Shown: positions 54,025-61,935 of the stretch, in pieces
How the letters are laid out: each line of letters opens with the position of its first letter
Position numbering within the stretch: position 1 is the first letter of the stretch
DNA from: Cupriavidus basilensis
GTDB taxonomy: Bacteria > Pseudomonadota > Gammaproteobacteria > Burkholderiales > Burkholderiaceae
Length of the DNA stretch: 64,000 nt
Assembly: GCF_000876015.1 (NCBI RefSeq)
Contig: NZ_BBQM01000014.1
Coordinates: forward strand, 62,001-126,000
Direction: 5' to 3'
Notes under the pieces: model-generated
What the model saw: the letters and a program-made list of their open reading frames with translations, nothing else
What the model was told of the DNA's origin: nothing
Databases searched by the model: none
Position numbers and translations under genes: made by a program

Positions 54025-55376
54025 GCCGGGGTCCTCCGGGCGGTGGTGGCGGCGCCGGCGGCTTCCGTCCCGGCGGCGGGCGCGGCCTCCTTCAGCCGCA
54101 GCCAGCGGCCGTTGGCCAGCCGCGCCGTGGCGATGCCGGCCAGCAGCAGCGCCGCCGGCACCAGCCAGGTCAGCGGCGAGACCGGGTCCCACTCGCGGCC
54201 GAACAGCGGGATCGCGGGCCAGCCGGCGCCGCCGTTGAGGGAAGCCATCGAGCGGTAGTCCTGCGAGAAGAAGCGCTGCAGCATCTCCACCGTGAACACC
54301 GTGCCGCAGGCCAGCAGCAGCGTGCCGACGAGATAGGCCAGCGTGACCGGCAGCAGCGCGCGCAGGCCGTAGGTCTTGCCGTGGGTGACGAAGGACTGGA
54401 TCAGCCCGGCCAGGCCGGTGGGCATGAACAGCATCACCAGCACGAACACGATGCCCTGGTACAGCAGCCACGAGCGCGTCAGGTCCGACACCGCGTAGCC
54501 GAAGAACGTCATCACCGCCGCGCCCAGCGCCGGCCCGAGGAAGAGCTTCACGCCGCCGATGTAGCTGTTGAGCACCACCGCGGCCGAGGCCGAGGACTCG
54601 AACACCACGTAGTTGGCCGCCTCCATGTTGATGGCCTGCAGCGCGCCGGCAATGCCGGCGAACATGGCCGAGACCGCGAACACCAGCACGCCCAGGCGGT
54701 GCGTGTCGTAGCCGAGAAAGCGCAGGCGGTTGGCGTTCTCGCGCAGGCCGAGCGTCAGGCGCCCCACCGGCGTGAGCGTGAACAGGTACAGCAGCGCCAG
54801 CGACAGCAGCACCCAGGCCAGCGTCAGGTAATAGACCTGGTTGCTGTCGCCGAAGCTCAGGCCCCACGCCGGCATGCGCATGGTGGACAGGCCGGCCTCG
54901 CCGCCGAACCAGCCCTTCAGGTGCGGCGCCAGCGAATGCAGCAGCTCGGCCAGCGCCAGCGTGATCATGGCGAAGTACACGCCGGTGCGCTTGGTGGCGA
55001 ACCAGCCGGCGGCCAGCCCGGCCAGCAGGCCCATCGCGCCGCCGGCCAGCGGCAGCAGCGGGGTGGGCAGCAGGCCGTTGCCGCCGAAGGCGTTCATGGC
55101 GTGCACGGTGGCGAAGCTGCCGATGCCGAAGTAGGCCGCGTGGCCGAACGAGAGCATGCCGCCCTGGCCGCTGAGCAGGTTGAAGGCGGCGGCGAACAGC
55201 ACCGCGATCAGCATCTGGATCGAGGCGTTGACCAGCGACGGCGACAGCACCAGCGGCAGCGCCACCAGCGCGGCGGTGCCGAGCAGCAGCAGGATCTTCT
55301 GCGCCGGCGACAGCCGGGGGGCGGGCGCGGCGTGCGTGGCGCGCGGCAGGCGCGGGGAATGGGGGACTTGGGTCAT
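54021..55376 (-). CDS. livM: ABC transporter permease, LivM family
   Basis: This 451-aa permease has about ten membrane segments and the LivM signature block LLSGQGGMLSFGHAAYFGIGSF (split: residues 67-88). It is about 100 residues longer than most LivM proteins: the extension is at the C-terminus (after residue 330) and contains two further hydrophobic segments and a periplasmic-looking loop with RFFSQDYRSMASLNGG. The role of the extension is not known. It lies 2 bp after livH. Confidence 0.92.
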   Translation of the reverse strand: MTQVPHSPRLPRATHAAPAPRLSPAQKILLLLGTAALVALPLVLSPSLVNASIQMLIAVLFAAAFNLLSGQGGMLSFGHAAYFGIGSFATVHAMNAFGGNGLLPTPLLPLAGGAMGLLAGLAAGWFATKRTGVYFAMITLALAELLHSLAPHLKGWFGGEAGLSTMRMPAWGLSFGDSNQVYYLTLAWVLLSLALLYLFTLTPVGRLTLGLRENANRLRFLGYDTHRLGVLVFAVSAMFAGIAGALQAINMEAANYVVFESSASAAVVLNSYIGGVKLFLGPALGAAVMTFFGYAVSDLTRSWLLYQGIVFVLVMLFMPTGLAGLIQSFVTHGKTYGLRALLPVTLAYLVGTLLLACGTVFTVEMLQRFFSQDYRSMASLNGGAGWPAIPLFGREWDPVSPLTWLVPAALLLAGIATARLANGRWLRLKEAAPAAGTEAAGAATTARRTPA

Positions 55377-55378
55377 GC

Positions 55379-56320
55379 TTACTCCTTCTCGCCCATCAGC
55401 CCGGACGGACGCACCAGCAGAATCAGCAGCATCAGCGCGAACGGGATGGTCCCGGCCAGGCTGGAGAGCTTGAGGGTCAAGAGGCCGCCGACGTCCTCGG
55501 CCCAGGTGCCCGCGCCAACCAGCGCGAGCAGGTCGGCGAGGCTGCGGTCGATGCCGACCGAGAACGACGTGATCAGCCCGATCAGCAGCGACGCCAGCAT
55601 GGCGCCGCCGAGCGAGCCGAGGCCGCCGACCACCACCACCACGAAGACCATCACGCCGAGCTCCAGCGCCATGTTGGGGTTGGTGGTGTAGAACGCGCCG
55701 GCCACCGCGCCGGCCAGGCCCGCCAGCGCCGCGCCGATGCCGAACACGCCCATGAAGACCAGCGGCACGTTGTGGCCGAGCGCTTCGGCCATGCGCGGCT
55801 TGTAGATGGCCGAGCGCACCACGATGCCGACCCGCGTGCGCGTGAGCAGCAGGTAGATGACGGCGAACATGGCCAGCGCGATGGCACCCATGAACACGCG
55901 GTAGAACGGATAGGCCGAGGCGCCCAGCCGGAACGCGGCAAAGTCCAGCGCCGCCGGGATGCGGTAGTCCACCGGGAAGTTGCCGAAGAACAGCTTGATC
56001 AGCTCGGCGATGATGAACGACAGGCCGAAGGTCAGCAGCAGCTCGTGCGCGTGGCCGTGGTGGTGCACGCGGCGCAGGAAGAAGCGCTCCACCGCCACCC
56101 CGACCAGGCCGACCAGGACCGGCGAGACCACGATGGCGGGCCAGAAGCCGAGCGTGCCCTGCAGCGCGTAGGCGAAGTAGGCGCCCAGCATGTAGAACGA
56201 GGCGTGGGCGAAGTTGAGCACGCCCATCATGCCGAAGATGAGCGTCAGCCCTGCCGACACCATGAACAGCAGCAGGCCGTAGATGGCGCCGTTGAGCAGT
56301 GAGACGATGAGATATTCCAT
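55379..56320 (-). CDS. livH: ABC transporter permease, LivH family
   Basis: This 313-aa permease has about eight membrane segments and the LivH hallmark GLTLIFGMMGVLNFAHASFY near residues 24-43. With LivM it forms the membrane channel. The hydrophobic amino acid permease family also carries amides, urea, aromatic acids and other small acids, so the substrate need not be an amino acid. Confidence 0.94.
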   Translation of the reverse strand: MEYLIVSLLNGAIYGLLLFMVSAGLTLIFGMMGVLNFAHASFYMLGAYFAYALQGTLGFWPAIVVSPVLVGLVGVAVERFFLRRVHHHGHAHELLLTFGLSFIIAELIKLFFGNFPVDYRIPAALDFAAFRLGASAYPFYRVFMGAIALAMFAVIYLLLTRTRVGIVVRSAIYKPRMAEALGHNVPLVFMGVFGIGAALAGLAGAVAGAFYTTNPNMALELGVMVFVVVVVGGLGSLGGAMLASLLIGLITSFSVGIDRSLADLLALVGAGTWAEDVGGLLTLKLSSLAGTIPFALMLLILLVRPSGLMGEKE

Positions 56321-56476
56321 GAAGGCTTCCTTGGAACGAGCCGGTGCGGCGCGCGGCGGTGCGCGATGCGGCCGGCCGCGTCCGGCCCGGTCCGCGCCGG
56401 GAGGGCGGGAACCGGGCCGGTCTTGCTGGTGTGGTGCTGGCGTGGTGCTGGCGGAGTGCCGGGCGAAGGCGGCGGA

Positions 56477-57724
56477 TCAGCCGGGGCGCTGCATCTTGCA
56501 GCTGGCCTGCGGCGGCGTGGCGGCCTCGGCCGCGGAGAAGGTCTTGACCGGCTTGAAGCCCATGTCGGTGCCGTCCACCTTGAACCTGGCGTCCCTGGAG
56601 ACTTCCGACACCACCATCGGCAGCAGCACCTGGTGGTCGGCCGCGCGCATGCTCATCTCGCCCATCGAGGTCTTGATGCGGGCCGCTTCGAGCGCCTTGG
56701 CCAGCGCGCTGGTGTTGAGCTTGCCGCCTTCGGGCTTGACCGTCTTGAGGGCCTCGCCCAGCATCTCCACCGCGAACACGGTCTGCGGCTCGATGTAGGC
56801 GGGCATGTGGCCCTGCCTGGCCTTGAAGTCGCTGGCGAAGCGCTCGCTGTCGGCGCCGCTGGCCTCGGCGTTGAACGGATGGGCGACGAAGTGGCCGAGC
56901 GCCACGTCGGCGGCGTTGCCGATGTTGCCGGGCTGGTCGAGGAACACCGTGGCGAAGCGCGTCTTCAGCCCGGCGGCCTTGCTGGCCTTCATCAGCAGCA
57001 GCAGGTCGTTGGACCAGTTGCCGGTGATGACGCTGTCGGCCTTGGCCGCGGCGATCTTGGCCACGTAGGGCGAGAAGTCCTGCACCTTGTTGACGTCGTG
57101 CAGGGTCTTCTCCACCACCGTGTAGCCGCCGGGGCCGGCGTAGTCGATGGTCGCCTTCTCCATGTCGGCGCCCCACGAGTAGTTCTGGTTGATCGCGTAC
57201 ACGCGCGTGCCCAGCGCGTGCAGCGGCTTCATGGCGCCGACCAGCGCCTTGACGCGGATCTGCGCGTTGGTGGCGAACTTGAAATGGTAGAAGTGGCACT
57301 TCTCGCCGGTCAGCTCCATCGCTTCGCCGCCGACGTTCATGAACAGGATTTCCTTGCCCGGATTGCGCAGGTTGTACTTGCGCACGTCCTCGGTGATCTG
57401 GCCCGACACCGCCGACGACGAGCCCTGCATGACGATCTGCGCGCCGTCCGCCACCGCGGCCTTGAGCTTGTCGGCGGCGCCGGCCGGGCCGCCCTGGTTG
57501 TCGTACTCGACCAGTTGCAGCGGCTCGCCGTTCCAGCCGCCGGCGGCGTTGATCTTGTCGATCGCATAGCGCGCCGCCGCGCGGAACATCAGGCCGGTGG
57601 AGGCCTGCGGCCCGGACAGCGTCTCGACCAGCGCGACCTTCACCGGCGCCGCCGATGCCGCGCCGGCCAGCAGGCAAAGCGCCGCGGCTGCGAACAAAGG
57701 ACGGGGGATGCGGCTACCGCTCAT
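56477..57724 (-). CDS. livK: ABC transporter substrate-binding protein, LivK-like
   Basis: This 415-aa periplasmic binding protein has a signal peptide (LFAAAALCLLAGAASA) and the type I fold (VKVALVETLSGPQASTG, DNQGGPAGAADKLKAAVADG, QGSSSAVSG, INQNYSWGADM). It supplies the importer's specificity. It is the first gene of the leftward cluster, 157 bp upstream of livH, and starts about 90 bp downstream of the promoter with two GTNNNAC operators. The ligand cannot be predicted from sequence alone. Confidence 0.92.
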   Translation of the reverse strand: MSGSRIPRPLFAAAALCLLAGAASAAPVKVALVETLSGPQASTGLMFRAAARYAIDKINAAGGWNGEPLQLVEYDNQGGPAGAADKLKAAVADGAQIVMQGSSSAVSGQITEDVRKYNLRNPGKEILFMNVGGEAMELTGEKCHFYHFKFATNAQIRVKALVGAMKPLHALGTRVYAINQNYSWGADMEKATIDYAGPGGYTVVEKTLHDVNKVQDFSPYVAKIAAAKADSVITGNWSNDLLLLMKASKAAGLKTRFATVFLDQPGNIGNAADVALGHFVAHPFNAEASGADSERFASDFKARQGHMPAYIEPQTVFAVEMLGEALKTVKPEGGKLNTSALAKALEAARIKTSMGEMSMRAADHQVLLPMVVSEVSRDARFKVDGTDMGFKPVKTFSAAEAATPPQASCKMQRPG

Positions 57725-57782
57725 GAGTGTCTCCTTATCTTGTTGGGATCGTCCGGGGCCGCTGGGATGGGTCCGCCGTGGC

Positions 57783-57846
57783 GGTCTGACCTGTGGTTAA
57801 AGTGGTCTGACAGGTTTACTATAGGGAGATGCGCGGAAGCCGTCAA
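57783..57846 (-). promoter_or_regulatory. promoter of the liv/catabolic cluster with two FadR-type operators
   Basis: On the minus strand TTGACG (57846-57841), 17 bp, TATAGT (57823-57818). Just downstream of the -10, GGTCTGAC occurs at 57804-57811 and 57783-57790, 21 bp apart (two helix turns). Both contain GTNNNAC, the core of FadR/GntR operators. Binding there would block transcription start. The remaining sequence up to the GntR gene shows no other feature. Confidence 0.65.
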
Positions 57847-58154
57847 CGGCGAAGTGCGCGCTGTGAGGGTTTCTACCAAGGCGTAGCCGGCGCTTGCCTC
57901 AAGGAACCGTCGTCATTGCCGCTTTCCGTTGTATGGGTTGGCTTGGCGGGAAGCCGGGGGAAATGGCCGCAGGCGCCGTGTCGGGGCATTCCGCACGTTT
58001 CACCCCGATCAAGACGTGCTACATTGACCTGTAAGGCCAATTCAAGAATTCAAGAATCATGCGCAGCCGCGGGGCGGCTGACGCCAGGGAGCAAGCAGTG
58101 AACAAGACCGTGACCGGTGCCTCGCCACCGTTGACCCAGCGCCCGGAGGGAACC

Positions 58155-58859
58155 ATGTTCCATCCCGAGCCCAGGCACCTGCCCGACGAAATCGCCAGGC
58201 GCCTGATCCACGCGATCCAGACGGGCGAGTTCGCCGTGGGTGACCGCCTGCCGAGCGAGCGCGTGCTGTGCGAGCAGTTTTCCGTGAGCCGCGCGGTGGT
58301 GCGCGAGGCGCTGTCGCAGCTCAAGTCGGAAGGCCTGGTCGCGCCCAAGGCCGGCAGCGGCGTGTTCGTGACCGAGCGCAGCCAGCGCCAGGCGTTCCGC
58401 ATGCAGGACGTGGCCATCGACGAGAAAGACTCGCTGGCGATGGTGATGGAGTTGTTGGTGACGATCGAGGTGGCCGCCACCCGCTTCGCGGCCATGCGCC
58501 GCACGCCCGAGGACCTCAAGCGGATCCGGCGCGCGCTGATCGGCATGGAATACGAGATCGCCAACGACCGGCTCGGCGACGAGGAGGATTTCGCTTTTCA
58601 CCAGGCCATCGTCGAGGCCACCCACAACCCGCATTTCCAGGCGCTGAGCGAGCATCTCGAACACGGCGCGCGGCGCGTGATCCGGCAGGCCAGGAGCAAT
58701 ACCAAGAGTCATCACGCCAATCTCGTCGAGGCGGTGCAGGACGAGCACAAGGCGATCTACGAGGCGATCGTGGCGGGGGATGCGGAGCGCGCGGCGGAGG
58801 CGGCGGAGACGCATTTGCGGAATGCGGCTAAGAGGTTGAATATGTATTTGAAGGGGTGA
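58155..58859 (+). CDS. GntR-family regulator, FadR/FCD subfamily
   Basis: This 234-aa protein has a winged HTH (DEIARRLIHAIQTGEFAVGD, then SERVLCEQFSVSRAVVREALSQL) and an FCD domain with the metal-binding set DFAFHQAIVEATHNPHF, QDEHKAIYEAI and AAETHL. It is divergent from the liv/catabolic cluster and most likely represses it until the substrate or a metabolite binds the FCD domain. ATG 58155 is preferred because GGAGGG precedes it; a GTG at 58098 or ATG at 58059 would add a disordered tail. Confidence 0.9.
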   Translation: MFHPEPRHLPDEIARRLIHAIQTGEFAVGDRLPSERVLCEQFSVSRAVVREALSQLKSEGLVAPKAGSGVFVTERSQRQAFRMQDVAIDEKDSLAMVMELLVTIEVAATRFAAMRRTPEDLKRIRRALIGMEYEIANDRLGDEEDFAFHQAIVEATHNPHFQALSEHLEHGARRVIRQARSNTKSHHANLVEAVQDEHKAIYEAIVAGDAERAAEAAETHLRNAAKRLNMYLKG

Positions 58860-58949
58860 GGTTGAAGGCTTTGGCTTCAAGGTCAAGGTCAAAGGATTAA
58901 CTTCAACGGCTGAACGTCAAAGTCAAAGGCTTTCGCGCCCCCGGCGCGA

Positions 58950-58980
58950 CCTACTTTCTTTTGTCCGAAAAGAAAGTAGG
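58950..58980. terminator. long A/T-rich hairpin terminator
   Basis: CCTACTTTCTTTT and AAAAGAAAGTAGG form a perfect 13-bp stem with a 5-nt loop (GTCCG). Poly-pyrimidine and poly-purine arms give a T-rich end in both directions. It follows the GntR gene by about 90 bp and could also be a dispersed repeat of this genome. Confidence 0.6.
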
Positions 58981-59075
58981 CCAAGAAAGCGGACTGCCTG
59001 GCCGGCAGGGGCAGAAACGTTGGGGTTTCTGGTTGTTGGTGGTTTCGTGGTGGGGTTGGTGGTTCTGCTGGCATC

Positions 59076-59197
59076 CTGCCGTTACCGGTTCTGGCGGCCA
59101 CGACTTTGCTGGTGGTGTTGGTTTCGTAGTCAGACCTATGATGGCGAGTGCACTGCTTGCTCGGCCATCTGCCGTTACCGGTTTGGGCGGCCACGAC
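59076..59197. repeat. 29-bp direct repeat, two copies
   Basis: Copies at 59076-59104 and 59169-59197 (27 of 29 bases identical; each begins CTGCCGTTACCGG and ends GCGGCCACGAC) are 93 bp apart. The whole 58981-59347 stretch is low in coding character and G/T-rich on this strand, and no gene is supported there. Confidence 0.65.
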
Positions 59198-59347
59198 ATA
59201 GCATTCTCGTGTTTTCGTGGTGGGCGTGGTGGACCGGGGCGCGGGCGTGCGAGGGGTGGGGACATCGTGCTTGTCCCGGGGTCCTTGTTGTTCTGGTTTC
59301 TTCTCTCTTCCTCTTTCCAAACCGGCCGGCGGGCGCGCATCACCCGT

Positions 59348-60277
59348 TCATGGGATAAATGGCGGTTTCTTGCGCACCGCAGCAGTTTCGGCGCCGCGTC
59401 CGGCCAGCTTGCCCACGCGAGCGATCACTTCGGCCAGCAGCGCGGAGTGGTCGTCGGTGCGGTAGCTCATCATCACCGGCGAGGTGAAGCCGGGCGCGTT
59501 GATGGGCATGTAGGCCACGTCGTCGCGGTGCAGCCGCTGCACCGACGCCGGCACCAGGCAGATGCCCAGCCCGGCGGCTACCAGCCCGATGGCGGTCTGC
59601 AGTTCGTTGGCTTCCTGCGCCACGCGCAGTTGCAGGCCGCGCGTGCGGAACAGCGCCAGCACGTGGTCGGCGTAGCTGGGCCGCGGGCGCGCGGGGTAGA
59701 GCACGAACGGGTGGGCGGCGAGCTGGTCGGGCGTCATGGGCGGGCGCGCCAGCGCGGGGTGGCCGCCGGGCACGGCCACCATCAGCGGTTCGGCCATCAC
59801 CACGGTGCGGGTGATGGCGGGGTCGTCCAGCACGATGCGGCCGAAGCCGATGTCGATGCGGCCGGCCTTGAGCGCTTCGAGCTGCTGCACCGTGGTGAGC
59901 TCGGACAGGCCCACTTCCAGCGCCGCGTCGGAGCCGCGCACCAGCCGGATCAGCTCGGGCAGGAAGCCGTACAGCACCGACGGCACGAAGCCGATGCCGA
60001 ACCAGCGCTTCTCGTTGCGGCCGATGCGCCGCGTGCCTTCCACGATCTCGTCGATGCGCTGGCCGAGCTGCAGCGACTGTTCCAGCAGGAAGCGGCCCGC
60101 CTCGGTGAGCCGCACCGCGCGCGAGGAGCGGTCCAGCAGCACCGTGCCGATCTCGTCTTCCAGCTGGCGGATCTGGCGCGACAGCGGCGGCTGGGCGATA
60201 TGCAGGCGCTCGGCCGCGCGGGTGAAGTTGAGTTCTTCCGCGACGGCCTGGAAATAGCGCAGGTGGCGAAGCTCCAC
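59348..60277 (-). CDS. catR: LysR-family regulator of the catechol branch (CatR/BenM type)
   Basis: This 309-aa LysR protein starts MELRHLRYFQAVAEELNFTR, continues through the HTH (AQPPLSRQIRQLEDEIG) and has the substrate domain with GFVPSVLYGFLPE. BenM/CatM/CatR proteins share this start and bind cis,cis-muconate. It is divergent from catB with an ATAC-N7-GTAT operator between them, so it most likely activates catBC in response to muconate. Confidence 0.9.
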   Translation of the reverse strand: MELRHLRYFQAVAEELNFTRAAERLHIAQPPLSRQIRQLEDEIGTVLLDRSSRAVRLTEAGRFLLEQSLQLGQRIDEIVEGTRRIGRNEKRWFGIGFVPSVLYGFLPELIRLVRGSDAALEVGLSELTTVQQLEALKAGRIDIGFGRIVLDDPAITRTVVMAEPLMVAVPGGHPALARPPMTPDQLAAHPFVLYPARPRPSYADHVLALFRTRGLQLRVAQEANELQTAIGLVAAGLGICLVPASVQRLHRDDVAYMPINAPGFTSPVMMSYRTDDHSALLAEVIARVGKLAGRGAETAAVRKKPPFIP

Positions 60278-60291
60278 GGCGCCTCCTTTCT

Positions 60292-60306
60292 ATACTCTAA
60301 AGGTAT
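60292..60306. promoter_or_regulatory. BenM/CatM-type operator
   Basis: ATAC-N7-GTAT, the known recognition pattern of BenM and CatM, 14 bp before the catR start on the divergent side. A half site ATAC at 60317 with 22-bp-class spacing could be the activation site for catB. Confidence 0.75.
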
Positions 60307-60422
60307 GGATCGGGACATACTCGGTCTTGGACACCCCCGATGTCAAGCCGGATACTGCGTGCAGCGAATCCGGGCCACTCCCCCTCCGCAGGCCCGGCGG
60401 ACATCAAGGTAGTCACGCAAGC

Positions 60423-61541
60423 ATGAAAGCCACCGTCACCTCCGTCGAAGCCATCCTGGTCGACCTGCCCACCATCCGTGCCCACCAGCTGGCCATGACC
60501 ACCATGCAGCGCCAGACCCTGGTGATCGTGCGGCTGCGCTGCAGCGACGGCATCGAGGGCATCGGCGAGGCCACCACCATCGGCGGCCTGAGCTACGGCG
60601 ACGAAAGTCCCGAAGGCATCAAGCTGACCATCGACACCTACCTGGCGCCCGCGCTGGCCGGGCTCGACGCGAGCAACGTCCATGCCGCCATGCAGCACCT
60701 GGGCTCGGTGGCGCGCGGCAACCGCTTCGCCAAGTCGGCGCTGGAGTCGGCGCTGCTCGACGCGCAGGGCAAGCGCCTGGGCCTGCCAGTGTCGGCGCTG
60801 CTGGGCGGCGCGGTGCGTCCCAACCTGGCCTGCCTGTGGACGCTGGCCAGCGGCGACACCGGCCGCGACATCGAAGAGGCCGAATCGCTGCTGGCGGCGC
60901 GCCGCCACAATACCTTCAAGCTCAAGATCGGCCGCCGCCCGGTGCGCGAGGACGTGGCGCACGTCTCGGCCATCAAGCGCGCGCTGGGCGAGCGCGCGCG
61001 CGTGACGGTGGACGTCAACCAGGCCTGGAACGAGGCCGAGGCCGCCACCGGCATCGCCATGCTGGAAGCCGCCGGCATCGACCTGGTGGAGCAGCCGGTG
61101 CCGCGCGAGCAGCGCGGCGCGCTGGCGCGCCTGGCGGCGCGCTTCGTGGTGCCGGTGATGGCCGACGAGGCGGTGTGCGGCCCGGAGGACGCGATGGACC
61201 TGGCGCGCCAGGCCGCGGCCGACGTGTTCGCGCTGAAGATCTCCAAGTCCGGCGGCATCTACGAGATGCTGCGCACCGCCGCGGTGGGCGACGCCGCCGG
61301 CATCGCGCTGTACGGCGGCACCATGCTCGAAGGCAGCGTGGGCACCATCGCCGCCGCGCACGGCTTCGTCACGTTGCCGCGGCTGGCCTGGGGCACCGAG
61401 CTGTTCGGCCCGCTGCTGCTCAAGGACGACATCGTGACCGCGCGCCCCGAATACCGCGACTTCGCGCTGCACCTGCCGCCCGGCCCGGGCCTGGGCCTGG
61501 CGCTGGACGAGGACAAGCTGGCCCACTACCGCCGCGCCTGA
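60423..61541 (+). CDS. catB: muconate cycloisomerase
   Basis: This 372-aa enolase-superfamily enzyme has the catalytic pair K166-x-K168 (FKLKIG), metal ligands D198 (VDVNQAW), E224 (LVEQPV) and D248 (MADEAV), and the general-acid Lys in ALKISKSGG. It cyclises cis,cis-muconate to muconolactone. The ATG at 60423 gives MKATVTSVEAILVD, the normal start; 60327 would add a Pro-rich tail. catC follows by 62 bp. Confidence 0.94.
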   Translation: MKATVTSVEAILVDLPTIRAHQLAMTTMQRQTLVIVRLRCSDGIEGIGEATTIGGLSYGDESPEGIKLTIDTYLAPALAGLDASNVHAAMQHLGSVARGNRFAKSALESALLDAQGKRLGLPVSALLGGAVRPNLACLWTLASGDTGRDIEEAESLLAARRHNTFKLKIGRRPVREDVAHVSAIKRALGERARVTVDVNQAWNEAEAATGIAMLEAAGIDLVEQPVPREQRGALARLAARFVVPVMADEAVCGPEDAMDLARQAAADVFALKISKSGGIYEMLRTAAVGDAAGIALYGGTMLEGSVGTIAAAHGFVTLPRLAWGTELFGPLLLKDDIVTARPEYRDFALHLPPGPGLGLALDEDKLAHYRRA

Positions 61542-61603
61542 GCGCGCCGAAACCCGTCGATGCGCATCGATGCGCGTCGACATGACAAGACAAGGACGAC
61601 GAC

Positions 61604-61882
61604 ATGCTTTTCCTGGTGAGAATGGACGTGAAGCTGCCGGCCGACATGCCGGCCGCGCTGGCCGACGAGATCAAGGCGCGCGAGAAGGCCTATTCGCAGG
61701 ACCTCCAGCGCCAGGGCAAATGGCCGCACATCTGGCGCGTGGTGGGCGAGTACGCCAACTACAGCGTGTTCGATGCCGAAAGCAACGATGCGCTGCACGC
61801 GATGCTGTCCGGCCTGCCGCTGTTCCCGTACATGGCCATCCACGTCACGCCGCTGGCGCAGCATCCGTCGTCGATCCGGTAG
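61604..61882 (+). CDS. catC: muconolactone delta-isomerase
   Basis: This 92-aa protein begins MLFLVRMDVKLP and has WRVVGEYANYSVFDAESNDALH, the fixed core of CatC. It converts muconolactone to 3-oxoadipate enol-lactone. It sits 62 bp after catB and 53 bp before a Bug receptor gene. catA (catechol 1,2-dioxygenase) is not in the window. Confidence 0.95.
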   Translation: MLFLVRMDVKLPADMPAALADEIKAREKAYSQDLQRQGKWPHIWRVVGEYANYSVFDAESNDALHAMLSGLPLFPYMAIHVTPLAQHPSSIR

Positions 61883-61935
61883 CGCCGCCGCGCGCCGGAC
61901 CCGATAAATTCAATAAATCCCAAGAGGAGACTTCG

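Noticed and set aside
58961-60412. Long plus-strand frame opposite the LysR gene
   Set aside because: Antisense of catR extended into repeat DNA; the LysR protein has a full family pattern on the minus strand.
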